A stretch of 47,101 bases of DNA from a virus: IMG/VR virus record IMGVR_UViG_3300046804_001641, positions 1 through 47,101 of that record; one strand, 5' to 3'. The translations under genes and the position numbers were made by a program. The notes under the pieces were generated by a model. The model was not told the DNA's origin. It worked only from the letters and a program-made list of their open reading frames with translations, and made no database searches. Positions 25,721 to 32,732 of this stretch are shown here, piece by piece (the first letter of the stretch is position 1; every line of letters begins with the position of its first letter).

Positions 25721-27486
25721 TTAGAATCAAGAATTTAACTGTACGCAATTTCATGAGTGTGGGCAACACCACACAAGCAGTGGACTTTGACCGCAAGGAC
25801 CTGACACTGGTGCTGGGTGAGAACCTGGACCTGGGTGGTGATGATTCAGGAGCTCGCAATGGCACTGGTAAAACCACCATTATTAACGCACTCAGCTATG
25901 CTCTTTATGGGCAAGCACTGACCAACATCAAGAAGGACAACCTGATCAACAAGACCAATGCCAAGAACATGTTGGCCACGCTGACATTTGAACGCAATGG
26001 TATTGAATACAAGATCGAGCGTGGGCGCAAGCCCAACGTGATGAAGTTCTATGTGGGCGGCAGTGCCACTAACGAGGACGACCATGGGCAAGGTGACAGT
26101 CGTGAGACACAGGTGGACATTGAGAAGGTGCTCAACATGAGTCACGACATGTTCAAGAACCTGGTGGCACTGAACACATATACTGAACCGTTCCTCAGCT
26201 TGAGCGCCAACGATCAGCGTACTATTATTGAACAACTGCTGGGCATCACCATGCTCAGTGAGAAAGCTGACGCACTGAAAGAACAAAACCGTCAGACCAA
26301 AGAGCGTATTACTGAAGAAGAATTCCGTATCAAAGCTGTGCAGGATGCCAACACACGTATCCAGAATCAGATTGACTCGCTGATTCGCAGACAAACGCTG
26401 TGGACTAAAAAACACAGCGACGATGTGGCCAAGTTGCAGAGAAATTTTGACGATCTACAACACATTGACATTACTGTTGAGCTGACAGCGCACAAAGCAC
26501 TGACTGCTTTTAATCAGAAACAAAAAGACATCAGCGATGTCACTGCCGCAGTACGCAGAATTGAACTGGACGTGGCTCGTGAAGAAAAGGCAGCGGCACG
26601 ATTACTCAAAGAGATAGCCAGCCTAGAGAATCACACATGTCATGCGTGTGGACAAGAGCTACACGACAAAAATCAGACTGAAGTACTGGCTACCAAGCAG
26701 GCAGAATACAACGAGATCAACCAGCAGATTGTGGATGCACGTTCGCAGATGCAGGAACTGAATCTAGCATTGGCTGAAATGGGCACTGCTGGTCTAGCAC
26801 CCAAAACTTACTACGATCACGAAGCTGATGCACTGAATCACAAATCCAGCCTGGACAATCTGCAACAGCTGATTGATCAGAAAATGGCTGAGCATGATCC
26901 CTACAAGGATCAGATTGAAGAAATGCAGACTCAGGCGCTGGAAACTATTGATTACGAGGCAATGAACACGCTGACCAAACTGCGTGAACATGAAGATTTC
27001 CTTATTAAATTGCTAACCAGCAAGGATTCCTTTATACGTAAACGCATCATTGATCAGAATTTAAGTTACTTGAACAACCGTCTAGCACACTATCTGGATG
27101 CTATCGGACTACCCCATCAGGTGCAATTCAAGAACGATTTAACTGTGGAAATCACAGAACTAGGGCGCGATCTGGACTTTGATAACTTGTCCAGAGGCGA
27201 ACGAAATAGGCTGATTCTCAGCTTGTCATGGAGTTTCCGTGATGTCTGGGAAAGCCTGTACGACCAGATCAACTTGTTGTTTATTGACGAAGTTGTGGAT
27301 TCTGGTATGGACAGCTCGGGCGTGGACAATGCCCTGGCTATACTGAAAAAGATGAGCAGGGACAGAAACAAGAGCGTTTGGCTGGTTTCACACAAAGACG
27401 AGCTGTCTAGTCGTGTGCATAACGTGCTGACCGTGACGAAATCCAACGGTTTCACTGAATATGCCACCTGCACTACAATAACATAA
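25717..27486 (+). CDS. 46: Recombination endonuclease subunit gp46 (Rad50/SbcC-like ATPase)
   Basis: A 589-residue SMC-like ATPase partner of gp47 (T4 gp46 is 560). In order: Walker A GARNGTGKT at 45-53, a long coiled coil, a zinc hook CHACGQ at about 308-313, the second coil, the ABC signature LSRGERNRLILSLSW, Walker B LLFIDEVVDSGMD and the switch histidine in WLVSHKDEL. Together with gp47 it binds DNA ends and powers resection. Translation is coupled to gp47 through the ATGA overlap. All catalytic elements are present and the protein appears complete. Confidence 0.96.
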   Translation: MIRIKNLTVRNFMSVGNTTQAVDFDRKDLTLVLGENLDLGGDDSGARNGTGKTTIINALSYALYGQALTNIKKDNLINKTNAKNMLATLTFERNGIEYKIERGRKPNVMKFYVGGSATNEDDHGQGDSRETQVDIEKVLNMSHDMFKNLVALNTYTEPFLSLSANDQRTIIEQLLGITMLSEKADALKEQNRQTKERITEEEFRIKAVQDANTRIQNQIDSLIRRQTLWTKKHSDDVAKLQRNFDDLQHIDITVELTAHKALTAFNQKQKDISDVTAAVRRIELDVAREEKAAARLLKEIASLENHTCHACGQELHDKNQTEVLATKQAEYNEINQQIVDARSQMQELNLALAEMGTAGLAPKTYYDHEADALNHKSSLDNLQQLIDQKMAEHDPYKDQIEEMQTQALETIDYEAMNTLTKLREHEDFLIKLLTSKDSFIRKRIIDQNLSYLNNRLAHYLDAIGLPHQVQFKNDLTVEITELGRDLDFDNLSRGERNRLILSLSWSFRDVWESLYDQINLLFIDEVVDSGMDSSGVDNALAILKKMSRDRNKSVWLVSHKDELSSRVHNVLTVTKSNGFTEYATCTTIT

Positions 27487-27527
27487 ATTTTAATTCCCCA
27501 TCATGGCACACTAAGTAACATACACAT

Positions 27528-28049
27528 ATGACAAGTCCACAAAAAGCCAAAGGCAATAGCTATGAGCGCACAGTCGCTCAACATTTAACCAAGCTGTACG
27601 GAGAATCGTTCATTCGAGCTCCAGGCAGCGGGGCTTATGTGGGCGGCAAAAACCAGGCAAGAACACAATTCCTGCACGAGGGACAGATAAGAAGCTTTAA
27701 GGGTGATATCGTTCCTGGTCAAAGTTTTGGTGCTCTAAATGCCGAATGCAAGTCATATGCTGATTTTCCCTTTCATCAATTATACTCAGGCTCAATTAAA
27801 ATCTTGGAAACATGGCTCGACCAACTTATGGATGTAGCAGACGCTGGCGATTTTAATATACTCTTTATGAAGTTTAATCGTAAAGGTTCCTATGTGGTGG
27901 TTCAGGCTAAAGCATTGGTTCACACTGGCGATACACAAAACTTCACAACATATAACTCCCCAAAACATGGCACCTGGTTGTTCCTCGGATACGACCAATT
28001 TTTTGAACATAATACAGAACGGTTTAAAGAGCTTTGCGCTAAGGCGTAA
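27528..28049 (+). CDS. PD-(D/E)XK nuclease, possible Holliday junction resolvase
   Basis: A 173-residue protein with the layout of archaeal-type Holliday junction resolvases and related PD-(D/E)XK nucleases. An N-terminal helix with KGNSYERTVAQHL supplies E13, followed by a basic loop with GSGA, then KGDIVPGQ with D60 and AECKSYADF with E73 and K75, the E-x-K pair. It lies 41 bases after gp46, so a role in processing recombination intermediates made by gp46/gp47 is a sensible inference. T4 uses the unrelated endonuclease VII (gp49) for this step; if this is the functional replacement it would be non-orthologous. It could also be a general structure-specific or DNA-end nuclease. Confidence 0.75.
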   Translation: MTSPQKAKGNSYERTVAQHLTKLYGESFIRAPGSGAYVGGKNQARTQFLHEGQIRSFKGDIVPGQSFGALNAECKSYADFPFHQLYSGSIKILETWLDQLMDVADAGDFNILFMKFNRKGSYVVVQAKALVHTGDTQNFTTYNSPKHGTWLFLGYDQFFEHNTERFKELCAKA

Positions 28050-28059
28050 ACGCACCCGT

Positions 28060-28368
28060 TAACAGACTACGTGCTGGGCGTCGTGGCTCAGCCCCATTGA
28101 GATTGTACAGGTTGTGCTGTGCTGTCGGAACTTGGGTGTCGCAGTAAAGGCTAACTTAGGCTAAATGATCTGGGCTCTGTGAAAAAGATACACCCCAGGC
28201 TGGATATGTGTTTGCTAATCAAGGCATATATCGGGTTCCGTCAGGATCGAAACTAGAGTAGGGGGTACAGGCTGACCGCCTCCGTGTTGTAAAACAATCT
28301 CTTCTGATTAGTATGTGTAAAGCACTCAGATGATGCTCTGTCACTTTTTCGCCTGGCTTCAGGCGAAA
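28060..28368 (+). ncRNA. Candidate structured RNA in the only long gene-free gap
   Basis: The gap 28050-28460 has no convincing reading frame but several stems that fit one RNA on the plus strand. These are: CTGGGC/GCTCAG near 28074-28091; CTGGG/CCCAG at about 28170-28198 with an inner GTG/CAC; an 8-base stem GATATGTG/CATATATC at 28203-28232; and GTCAG (28240-28244) with CTGAC (28272-28276), interleaved with GGGGG (28261-28265) and CCTCC (28279-28283) as a possible pseudoknot. It ends at a 9-base hairpin (28347-28368). I compared it by eye with tmRNA, RNase P, 4.5S and 6S RNA and could not match it. Strand and limits are inferred from position after the plus-strand nuclease gene. Confidence 0.4.
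28347..28368. terminator. Strong hairpin, possible terminator of the gp55-nuclease transcript
   Basis: The 9-base stem TTTCGCCTG / CAGGCGAAA has a four-base loop. No T-run follows on either strand, so it may act as an RNA 3'-end stabiliser rather than a classic intrinsic terminator. Confidence 0.4.
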
Positions 28369-28442
28369 TATGACTACATCTAGATGATACGAATCCCAAA
28401 GGATGTAAAAAGAAAAGAATGTATGAGCGAAAGCGAATACAT

Positions 28443-28461
28443 AGACTTACGTAGTAAGTCT
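28443..28461. repeat. Perfect inverted repeat at the stop of the minus-strand island
   Basis: AGACTTAC and GTAAGTCT are separated by three bases. The repeat touches the TGA stop (28463-28461) of the frameshift extension reading frame and lies where the convergent transcripts meet, so it may define the 3' end of the gp26-like mRNA. There is no T-run. Confidence 0.45.
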
Positions 28462-28679
28462 CAAAAGAATGGAAGTCCAGACTTTTTAGTTGTTTCCATG
28501 TTGTCTTTAACTATCTTGCTGATAAGTTCGCGTTCCTGTTGGGATAAACACATGGCATCGTCGTAACTGAGTCCACCACGCATGTACCAGGTCATACGCA
28601 ATGCATCATCTTTAAAGGCTTTTGATTCTTTGTCGAACTGATCCAGCAGTCCCACGATGCTCTCATTGTCTAATGTCAA
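28461..28679 (-). CDS. Tail assembly chaperone extension (gp51-position), expressed by -1 frameshift
   Basis: A 72-codon frame ending in METTKKSGLPFF, with the core MTWYMRGGLSYDDAMCLSQQ followed by ERELISKIVKDN. Read alone it has no ATG start; only a TTG (28679-28677) overlaps the gp26-like stop. The frame is also open upstream, and an in-phase slippery heptamer lies 12 bases before that TTG. After a -1 shift it continues from gp26-like residue 282 through RSRL into this sequence, giving a fusion of about 358 residues. It follows the gp26-like gene as T4 gene 51 follows gene 26, but T4 gp51 is 249 residues, so orthology is unproven. Beside the tape measure gene, a G/GT-type chaperone role is the best explanation. 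The zero-frame protein and the fusion would both be made. Confidence 0.7.
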   Translation of the reverse strand: MTLDNESIVGLLDQFDKESKAFKDDALRMTWYMRGGLSYDDAMCLSQQERELISKIVKDNMETTKKSGLPFF

Positions 28680-29536
28680 AAGCCTTGAGCGAAAAAACGA
28701 GCGTAATCGAATTCAATCTCCAGTTTGAATTCTTTTTCACAAGCTGAACACTTGCTATCAATGGGTTTAACACCCAGTTCTTTGGCGTTTTCTTCCATCC
28801 TTTCCTGCACTGTACGCATAATAGTGCTGGGTGAGTTCACGTAGAACTCACGAATGAAACGTGGATTTGTCACCACCTGATTGTCCTCAGTAGTGATACT
28901 TTCAGTGCTGTTAGCAACATTATCAATACCCAGATCAGTCATAGACTTGGTGTAATCTTCTAGACGTTTCTGACGAACTTCAGATTTAATAGTATCATCT
29001 ACCATAGTGTTGATGATCTTTTGCTGTTCATATGCTACCAGGCTGGCTTTGCTGGCCTGCAGGTAGTTCATGGGTTTCAGTTTGATAGCTAGTCCGCTGG
29101 TCTCTACTGGTTCACGATAGTTGGGCATACGGATTCCACCCAGCACTGATGCCAGGTCAATGTCGTAGTCGTGTTCTTCAGAGCAGTGTGGGCATTTGCT
29201 GCTCACTGACATACTGGGTCCGTAGCTGGCAATGCGAATAGCCAACAACGTGCTGTCCACGTCCACTGTGGGCATTTTCCAGGCGTCCTTGACGTTGGGC
29301 GCACAACTTTCAATTACTTTAACCACGCTGGTGCCGTTCAACAACGCATCGGGTGTGCGTAATGTGATTTCGTCTTTGGTGGTCATGGGAAAGATGGGAA
29401 TTTCCCCAGTCGCGGGCAAATCCAGTGATCCGTCGGGCCAATAACTGCCTTCGCTAGTCAATTTGACATATAATGCGGGTTGGCGAAAGTGTTTCGCTAA
29501 TGGGTTTACTGCTGGTGTTGCACTTGGTTGAGTCAT
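28676..29536 (-). CDS. 26: gp26-like baseplate hub / tail assembly chaperone protein
   Basis: A 286-residue protein of the T4 base plate protein family (gp26 type). The start is set at ATG 29536 (MTQPSATPAVNPLAKHFRQP), since the upstream part of the open frame crosses the promoter region and does not look like protein. Core features are LYVKLTSEGSYWPDGSLDLP, FPMTTKDEITLRTPDALLNG and a SYGPSM turn, typical of this family. It has two cysteine knuckles, CPHC at 115-118 and CSAC at 263-266, likely sharing a zinc ion. Near the C-terminus the sequence DYARFFAQGF ends the zero frame, and the two Phe codons form the slippery site for the longer fusion. Divergent from the tape measure gene, with interlocked late promoters between them. 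In T4, gp26 is needed for hub assembly but its molecular role is poorly defined. Confidence 0.85.
   Translation of the reverse strand: MTQPSATPAVNPLAKHFRQPALYVKLTSEGSYWPDGSLDLPATGEIPIFPMTTKDEITLRTPDALLNGTSVVKVIESCAPNVKDAWKMPTVDVDSTLLAIRIASYGPSMSVSSKCPHCSEEHDYDIDLASVLGGIRMPNYREPVETSGLAIKLKPMNYLQASKASLVAYEQQKIINTMVDDTIKSEVRQKRLEDYTKSMTDLGIDNVANSTESITTEDNQVVTNPRFIREFYVNSPSTIMRTVQERMEENAKELGVKPIDSKCSACEKEFKLEIEFDYARFFAQGF
28691..28697 (-). promoter_or_regulatory. -1 ribosomal frameshift slippery site T TTT TTC
   Basis: The minus strand reads CGT TTT TTC GCT in the gp26-like frame, placing T TTT TTC exactly in X XXY YYZ phase. Both Phe codons re-pair perfectly after a -1 slip. It lies four codons before the zero-frame stop, and the -1 frame is open through to 28461. 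Downstream there is only a weak 4-base stem (TCAA/TTGA). Confidence 0.7.
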
Positions 29537-29547
29537 TTCTACAGTCC

Positions 29548-29555
29548 TATAAATA
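29548..29555 (+). promoter_or_regulatory. Consensus T4 late promoter (TATAAATA) for tape measure and head genes
   Basis: An exact match to the T4 late -10 consensus. Start near 29562 gives a leader of about 30 bases to ATG 29592 and excludes the ATG at 29556, which abuts the element. Confidence 0.75.
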
Positions 29556-29570
29556 ATGGATACTACCACA

Positions 29571-29578
29571 TATTTATT
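29571..29578 (-). promoter_or_regulatory. Late promoter -10 (AATAAATA) for the gp26-like operon
   Basis: Minus-strand AATAAATA with predicted start near 29564, giving about 28 bases of leader to ATG 29536. It faces the plus-strand TATAAATA 15 bases away, so the two promoters interlock. Confidence 0.5.
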
Positions 29579-29591
29579 GGCACAAACCCCC

Positions 29592-32500
29592 ATGGATGAT
29601 AAAGAATTAGACGCAGAAATTGAAAGACTCAAGCGGGTCAGCACTAGCCTGCGTGAAAGCATGGAAACTCTTCAGAAGGGTCTTGACGGCACCAAGAAGA
29701 GTAAAGAGCAATTGGTCAAACTGGGCAAGGCTGCCGAAGCACAAATCAAGACTTACGAAGATCTTGGTGAAAGCCTGATCTCATTACGTGAGCAAGTTAA
29801 ACGCACGACCAACACTCAGGAACGAGCTGAAAAGGAAGAAAAACTACGACGTCTAGAAGCACAAAATGCTCGTGACAAAGCCGAGGAAGGATTCCGCCAG
29901 GGTTTAGGAAAAATGACTGGTGCGTTGCTGACTGGTATCGCTAACACGTTTGTTGGTGGTGTCAAGGCTGCACTGAGCGGCAGTGATGGTATTACTGTTG
30001 CTGCCGAGTTCATGAAGGGTGGGCTGGACACAGCTAACAATGCTGCTCAAGCTGGCGCAGGTGCGCTGAAAGATTTCGGTGCTGCCACTGCTGGTGCTGG
30101 TGGTAAGATTGGTAAATTTGGTGTCGCTGCCAGTATAGCTGGTTCTGCAATTGGTTATCTAAGCAACCAGATGACAGAACTGGCCAAGGCCGGTATCAAC
30201 TTCATGATCACCCAGACCACCAAGCTGATGGGCGACTTCGTCCAGTTGAGTCAGGCGGGTGTAGTGTTTAGTGGTGGCATGCTGGCCATGGCCAATACTG
30301 CGCTCAACGGCGGTATGACCCTAGATCAGTTCAGCAAGGTGGTATCTGCCAACCGAGCTGAACTTACCAGTCTAGGTATGAGCATGGGCGATGCCAGCAA
30401 GCGCATGAGTGGTGCCATGGCTGCTGGTGGTACTGCCATGCGTAAAGGCTTATTTGCACTGGGTATGACAGTGGAAGAGCAGGCAGACACTGTGGCCAAG
30501 ACCATGGCTATTATGTCAGGCCCTGCACAACGACTGAAAGCCAACGATGCTGAAGTTGCCAAGCAGACTGAAGATTATGCTAAAAACTTGAAACTGTTGG
30601 CAGCACTGACTGGCGAAGACATGAAGGCTAAGTCAGATGCCATCAGGAAAGAAAACGACACTCTGGCATTCCAGCAAAAGCTGGATGAAATGAACGAAGG
30701 CCAACGTCTAGAATTACAAAAAGCCATGGAGGGTATGACCGAGAGTCAACGCCGTGCGCTACGTGAGAACATGATCTATGGTACTGTTATCAGTAAAGAC
30801 ATTGCCATTTCACAAGCCACCAACTCGGGTGTGGCCAAAACTAACCAGGAGTTTGCAGAAGCTCAACGTGCTGGTGCGCTGTCGGCAGAGAAGGCTCGAG
30901 ATATTCAAGCCAAGAACGCTGACGAAACATATAAACAGGCCATGGGCAACAAGGCACTTGCTGCCGCAGCCATGGCAGGTAACCAAGCTGCATCTGATGC
31001 AGCCAAATCACAGTTGAGTGACGCTCAATATCAGAGAAAACTTAGTGCGGCTGCTACTGAGGAAGAAAAGAAAAAGATCGAAGACGAATATAAAGCCGGT
31101 AAAGAAGGTAAGAATACTGCTGCCGAACTGATGCAAATCAATCAGGACTTTGCTAAGGAGATGCAAAAGATTGCAGTTGGAGCTCTGCCAGCTTTTGCTG
31201 ATGCACTAAAATCAGTGCTTAACAATGTTAGAGCGTCAGTGCTAGAGGCAGTTAAAGGTGCAGCCAATTCGACAGGTATGCCTGCCTGGTTGGCTCCACT
31301 GTTGGGCGTGGCCACAGCATTGCTACAACTGTTGCCATTGTTAATTAAAAGTAAAACTGCTGAGACAGTTGCTGGCGGGGCTCAAGCCGCAAAAACAGCC
31401 TATGCAAAAACGGGTAGTATTCTAGCAGATAACGCTCTAGCAAGGGGTGATACAAAAGGGGCGGCACGGACTGTTGGAATAGAGGCGTATAACAGAGCGC
31501 ATATTGGGTCTAAAGGCACAACTATTGCAGAAAGACACGCAGAAGGTAGAGCCGCGGAATTAAAAGCAAGAAAAGAATTCTTTGATAACCAACGTGCTGC
31601 CAGAGCCGGTGCTGGTACTGGTGCGGCACCAGCTGGCGGTAAAGGAGTTATGGGTGGCGGCGGTGGCATTGGTGAGACTCTGCAGAGTCTTGCTAAAGGT
31701 GTCAGTGCTTTTGCCACACCACAAGCTGCTCTTGGATTAGGTGCAGTTACACTAGCTATTATTGGTCTAGCCAAAGCCTTTGAAGTGGCCAGCCCGGGAT
31801 TTGAAGCGTTTGGTAAAATGGTTGGTGAGATAATTGAATCCACATTTACTGGACTATCTACAATTATTCCACCAATGGCAGACGCAATTAAACAAGCTGT
31901 CGAGGCAGTGGGCGGTGTGTTAACTAGAGTGTTTGAGGGTATAAAATTGGTAATCCCACCAATCACTACACTGATTACCAGTGTGATCAAGTCAATGGGC
32001 GAAACAATGGGTGTAATATTCAATGGTATAAAAGATACAGTACCACCCATCCTGAATGCCATTGGCGATACCTTTACTAAATTTGGCAACGCGGCAGTCG
32101 CAATATTTAAACAGGTGGGTGAAACTGTCACATCAGTCATCAACTCGTTAACTGGATCTATCATTAAATTGAGTAATGACACCAACCCAGTCAGATTGTT
32201 GGAAGTGGCTGGGGCTATAACTGCACTGGGTGCCGCATTTATACCATTTGGTATAGGTGGTGCCCTAGCTGGATTGTTCACCGCAGGCGGTGGATTCAGT
32301 CAAATCATTAAAGACCTAACTGCGTTTGGTAATCTAGATCCAGTTAAGCTGGCGCAAGTGGCAGAAGCATCTAAAAAGCTAACTGACAGTCTACCCAGTG
32401 CCGCCCAAATGGCTGCAATGGCAGCATCAGGATATGTTTCCAAACTGACTGGTGGTACTCCCAGTGGTGCTGGTTCAAATACACCAGCAGCTACACCAGC

Positions 32501-32702
32501 ACCCAGCTCGTCTAGTTCTGCTAGCACACCATCGTCAGCCAATGCTGCCAATAACAACACTGCTGGTGGAAATGACACTCTTTCAGTTATGAAGGAAATG
32601 CGCGATGCAGCCAGATCACAACTGACCATCCTGGAACGCACTGTTCGTGCGGCAGAAGAGACACTAGCAGTTAACAAGAAGATATTGAGTGCCACACACT
32701 AA
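29592..32702 (+). CDS. 29: Tail tape measure protein (gp29-like role)
   Basis: A 1036-residue, helix-rich protein with the composition of tape measures. It has a charged coiled coil at about 1-110, a glycine/alanine-rich hydrophobic region near 120-210, and a long helical middle rich in K, E, A and M. Three strongly hydrophobic segments follow (WLAPLLGVATALLQLLPLLI, LGLGAVTLAIIGLAKAF and AGAITALGAAFIPFGIGGAL). A tandem 29-residue repeat lies at about 750-840, and a disordered S/T/P/A linker precedes the C-terminal helix. Start 29592 (MDDKELDAEIERL) is chosen because the late promoter lies at 29548-29555; no clear ribosome site is visible for either candidate. T4 gp29 is 590 residues. If each residue spans about 0.15 nm, the tail would be near 150 nm. 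The gene neighbours the gp26-like chaperone and the portal. Confidence 0.75.
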   Translation: MDDKELDAEIERLKRVSTSLRESMETLQKGLDGTKKSKEQLVKLGKAAEAQIKTYEDLGESLISLREQVKRTTNTQERAEKEEKLRRLEAQNARDKAEEGFRQGLGKMTGALLTGIANTFVGGVKAALSGSDGITVAAEFMKGGLDTANNAAQAGAGALKDFGAATAGAGGKIGKFGVAASIAGSAIGYLSNQMTELAKAGINFMITQTTKLMGDFVQLSQAGVVFSGGMLAMANTALNGGMTLDQFSKVVSANRAELTSLGMSMGDASKRMSGAMAAGGTAMRKGLFALGMTVEEQADTVAKTMAIMSGPAQRLKANDAEVAKQTEDYAKNLKLLAALTGEDMKAKSDAIRKENDTLAFQQKLDEMNEGQRLELQKAMEGMTESQRRALRENMIYGTVISKDIAISQATNSGVAKTNQEFAEAQRAGALSAEKARDIQAKNADETYKQAMGNKALAAAAMAGNQAASDAAKSQLSDAQYQRKLSAAATEEEKKKIEDEYKAGKEGKNTAAELMQINQDFAKEMQKIAVGALPAFADALKSVLNNVRASVLEAVKGAANSTGMPAWLAPLLGVATALLQLLPLLIKSKTAETVAGGAQAAKTAYAKTGSILADNALARGDTKGAARTVGIEAYNRAHIGSKGTTIAERHAEGRAAELKARKEFFDNQRAARAGAGTGAAPAGGKGVMGGGGGIGETLQSLAKGVSAFATPQAALGLGAVTLAIIGLAKAFEVASPGFEAFGKMVGEIIESTFTGLSTIIPPMADAIKQAVEAVGGVLTRVFEGIKLVIPPITTLITSVIKSMGETMGVIFNGIKDTVPPILNAIGDTFTKFGNAAVAIFKQVGETVTSVINSLTGSIIKLSNDTNPVRLLEVAGAITALGAAFIPFGIGGALAGLFTAGGGFSQIIKDLTAFGNLDPVKLAQVAEASKKLTDSLPSAAQMAAMAASGYVSKLTGGTPSGAGSNTPAATPAPSSSSSASTPSSANAANNNTAGGNDTLSVMKEMRDAARSQLTILERTVRAAEETLAVNKKILSATH
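31851..32111 (+). repeat. Three tandem 29-residue repeats in the tape measure protein
   Basis: Units begin GLSTIIPPMADAI, GIKLVIPPITTLI and GIKDTVPPILNAI at exactly 87-base spacing (31851, 31938, 32025). Each is an amphipathic helix with a conserved PP turn, ending in VF or IF. A degenerate unit may precede (31764) and another follow (32112). The DNA copies have diverged. Confidence 0.75.
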
Positions 32703-32705
32703 TTG

Positions 32706-32713
32706 GGTAAATA
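32706..32713 (+). promoter_or_regulatory. Late promoter-like element (GGTAAATA) before the portal gene
   Basis: TAAATA occurs just after the tape measure stop; predicted start near 32720 and portal ATG at 32733. The first two bases differ from consensus. Confidence 0.4.
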
Positions 32714-32732
32714 GAATAACAGAGAACAAATT

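Noticed and set aside
28060-28370. tmRNA, RNase P RNA, 4.5S RNA or 6S RNA
   Set aside because: I looked for the CCA end, tag frame, conserved RNase P core and SRP loop. CAGGATCGAAACTAG only loosely resembles the SRP loop and does not fold the right way, so no family name is given.
28384-28566. 60-residue plus-strand reading frame (MIRIPKDVKRKECMSES...)
   Set aside because: It overlaps the minus-strand frameshift extension by over 100 bases, has no clear ribosome site, and its second half is an antisense translation of that extension.
28677-28679. TTG as an independent start for the 72-codon frame after the gp26-like gene
   Set aside because: There is no ribosome site at the right distance, and the frame is open upstream through an in-phase slippery heptamer, so a frameshift explains it better. 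Coupled re-initiation at TTG cannot be fully excluded.
29556-29591. Upstream ATG for the tape measure protein
   Set aside because: It abuts the TATAAATA element, so a transcript from that promoter would not contain it.
29537-29662. N-terminal extension of the gp26-like gene
   Set aside because: It would cross both late promoters and overlap the tape measure gene on the other strand; the encoded residues look unlike protein.
31400-32281. 293-residue minus-strand frame opposite the tape measure gene
   Set aside because: Proline- and leucine-rich antisense translation of a helix-rich gene; no ribosome site and no promoter.
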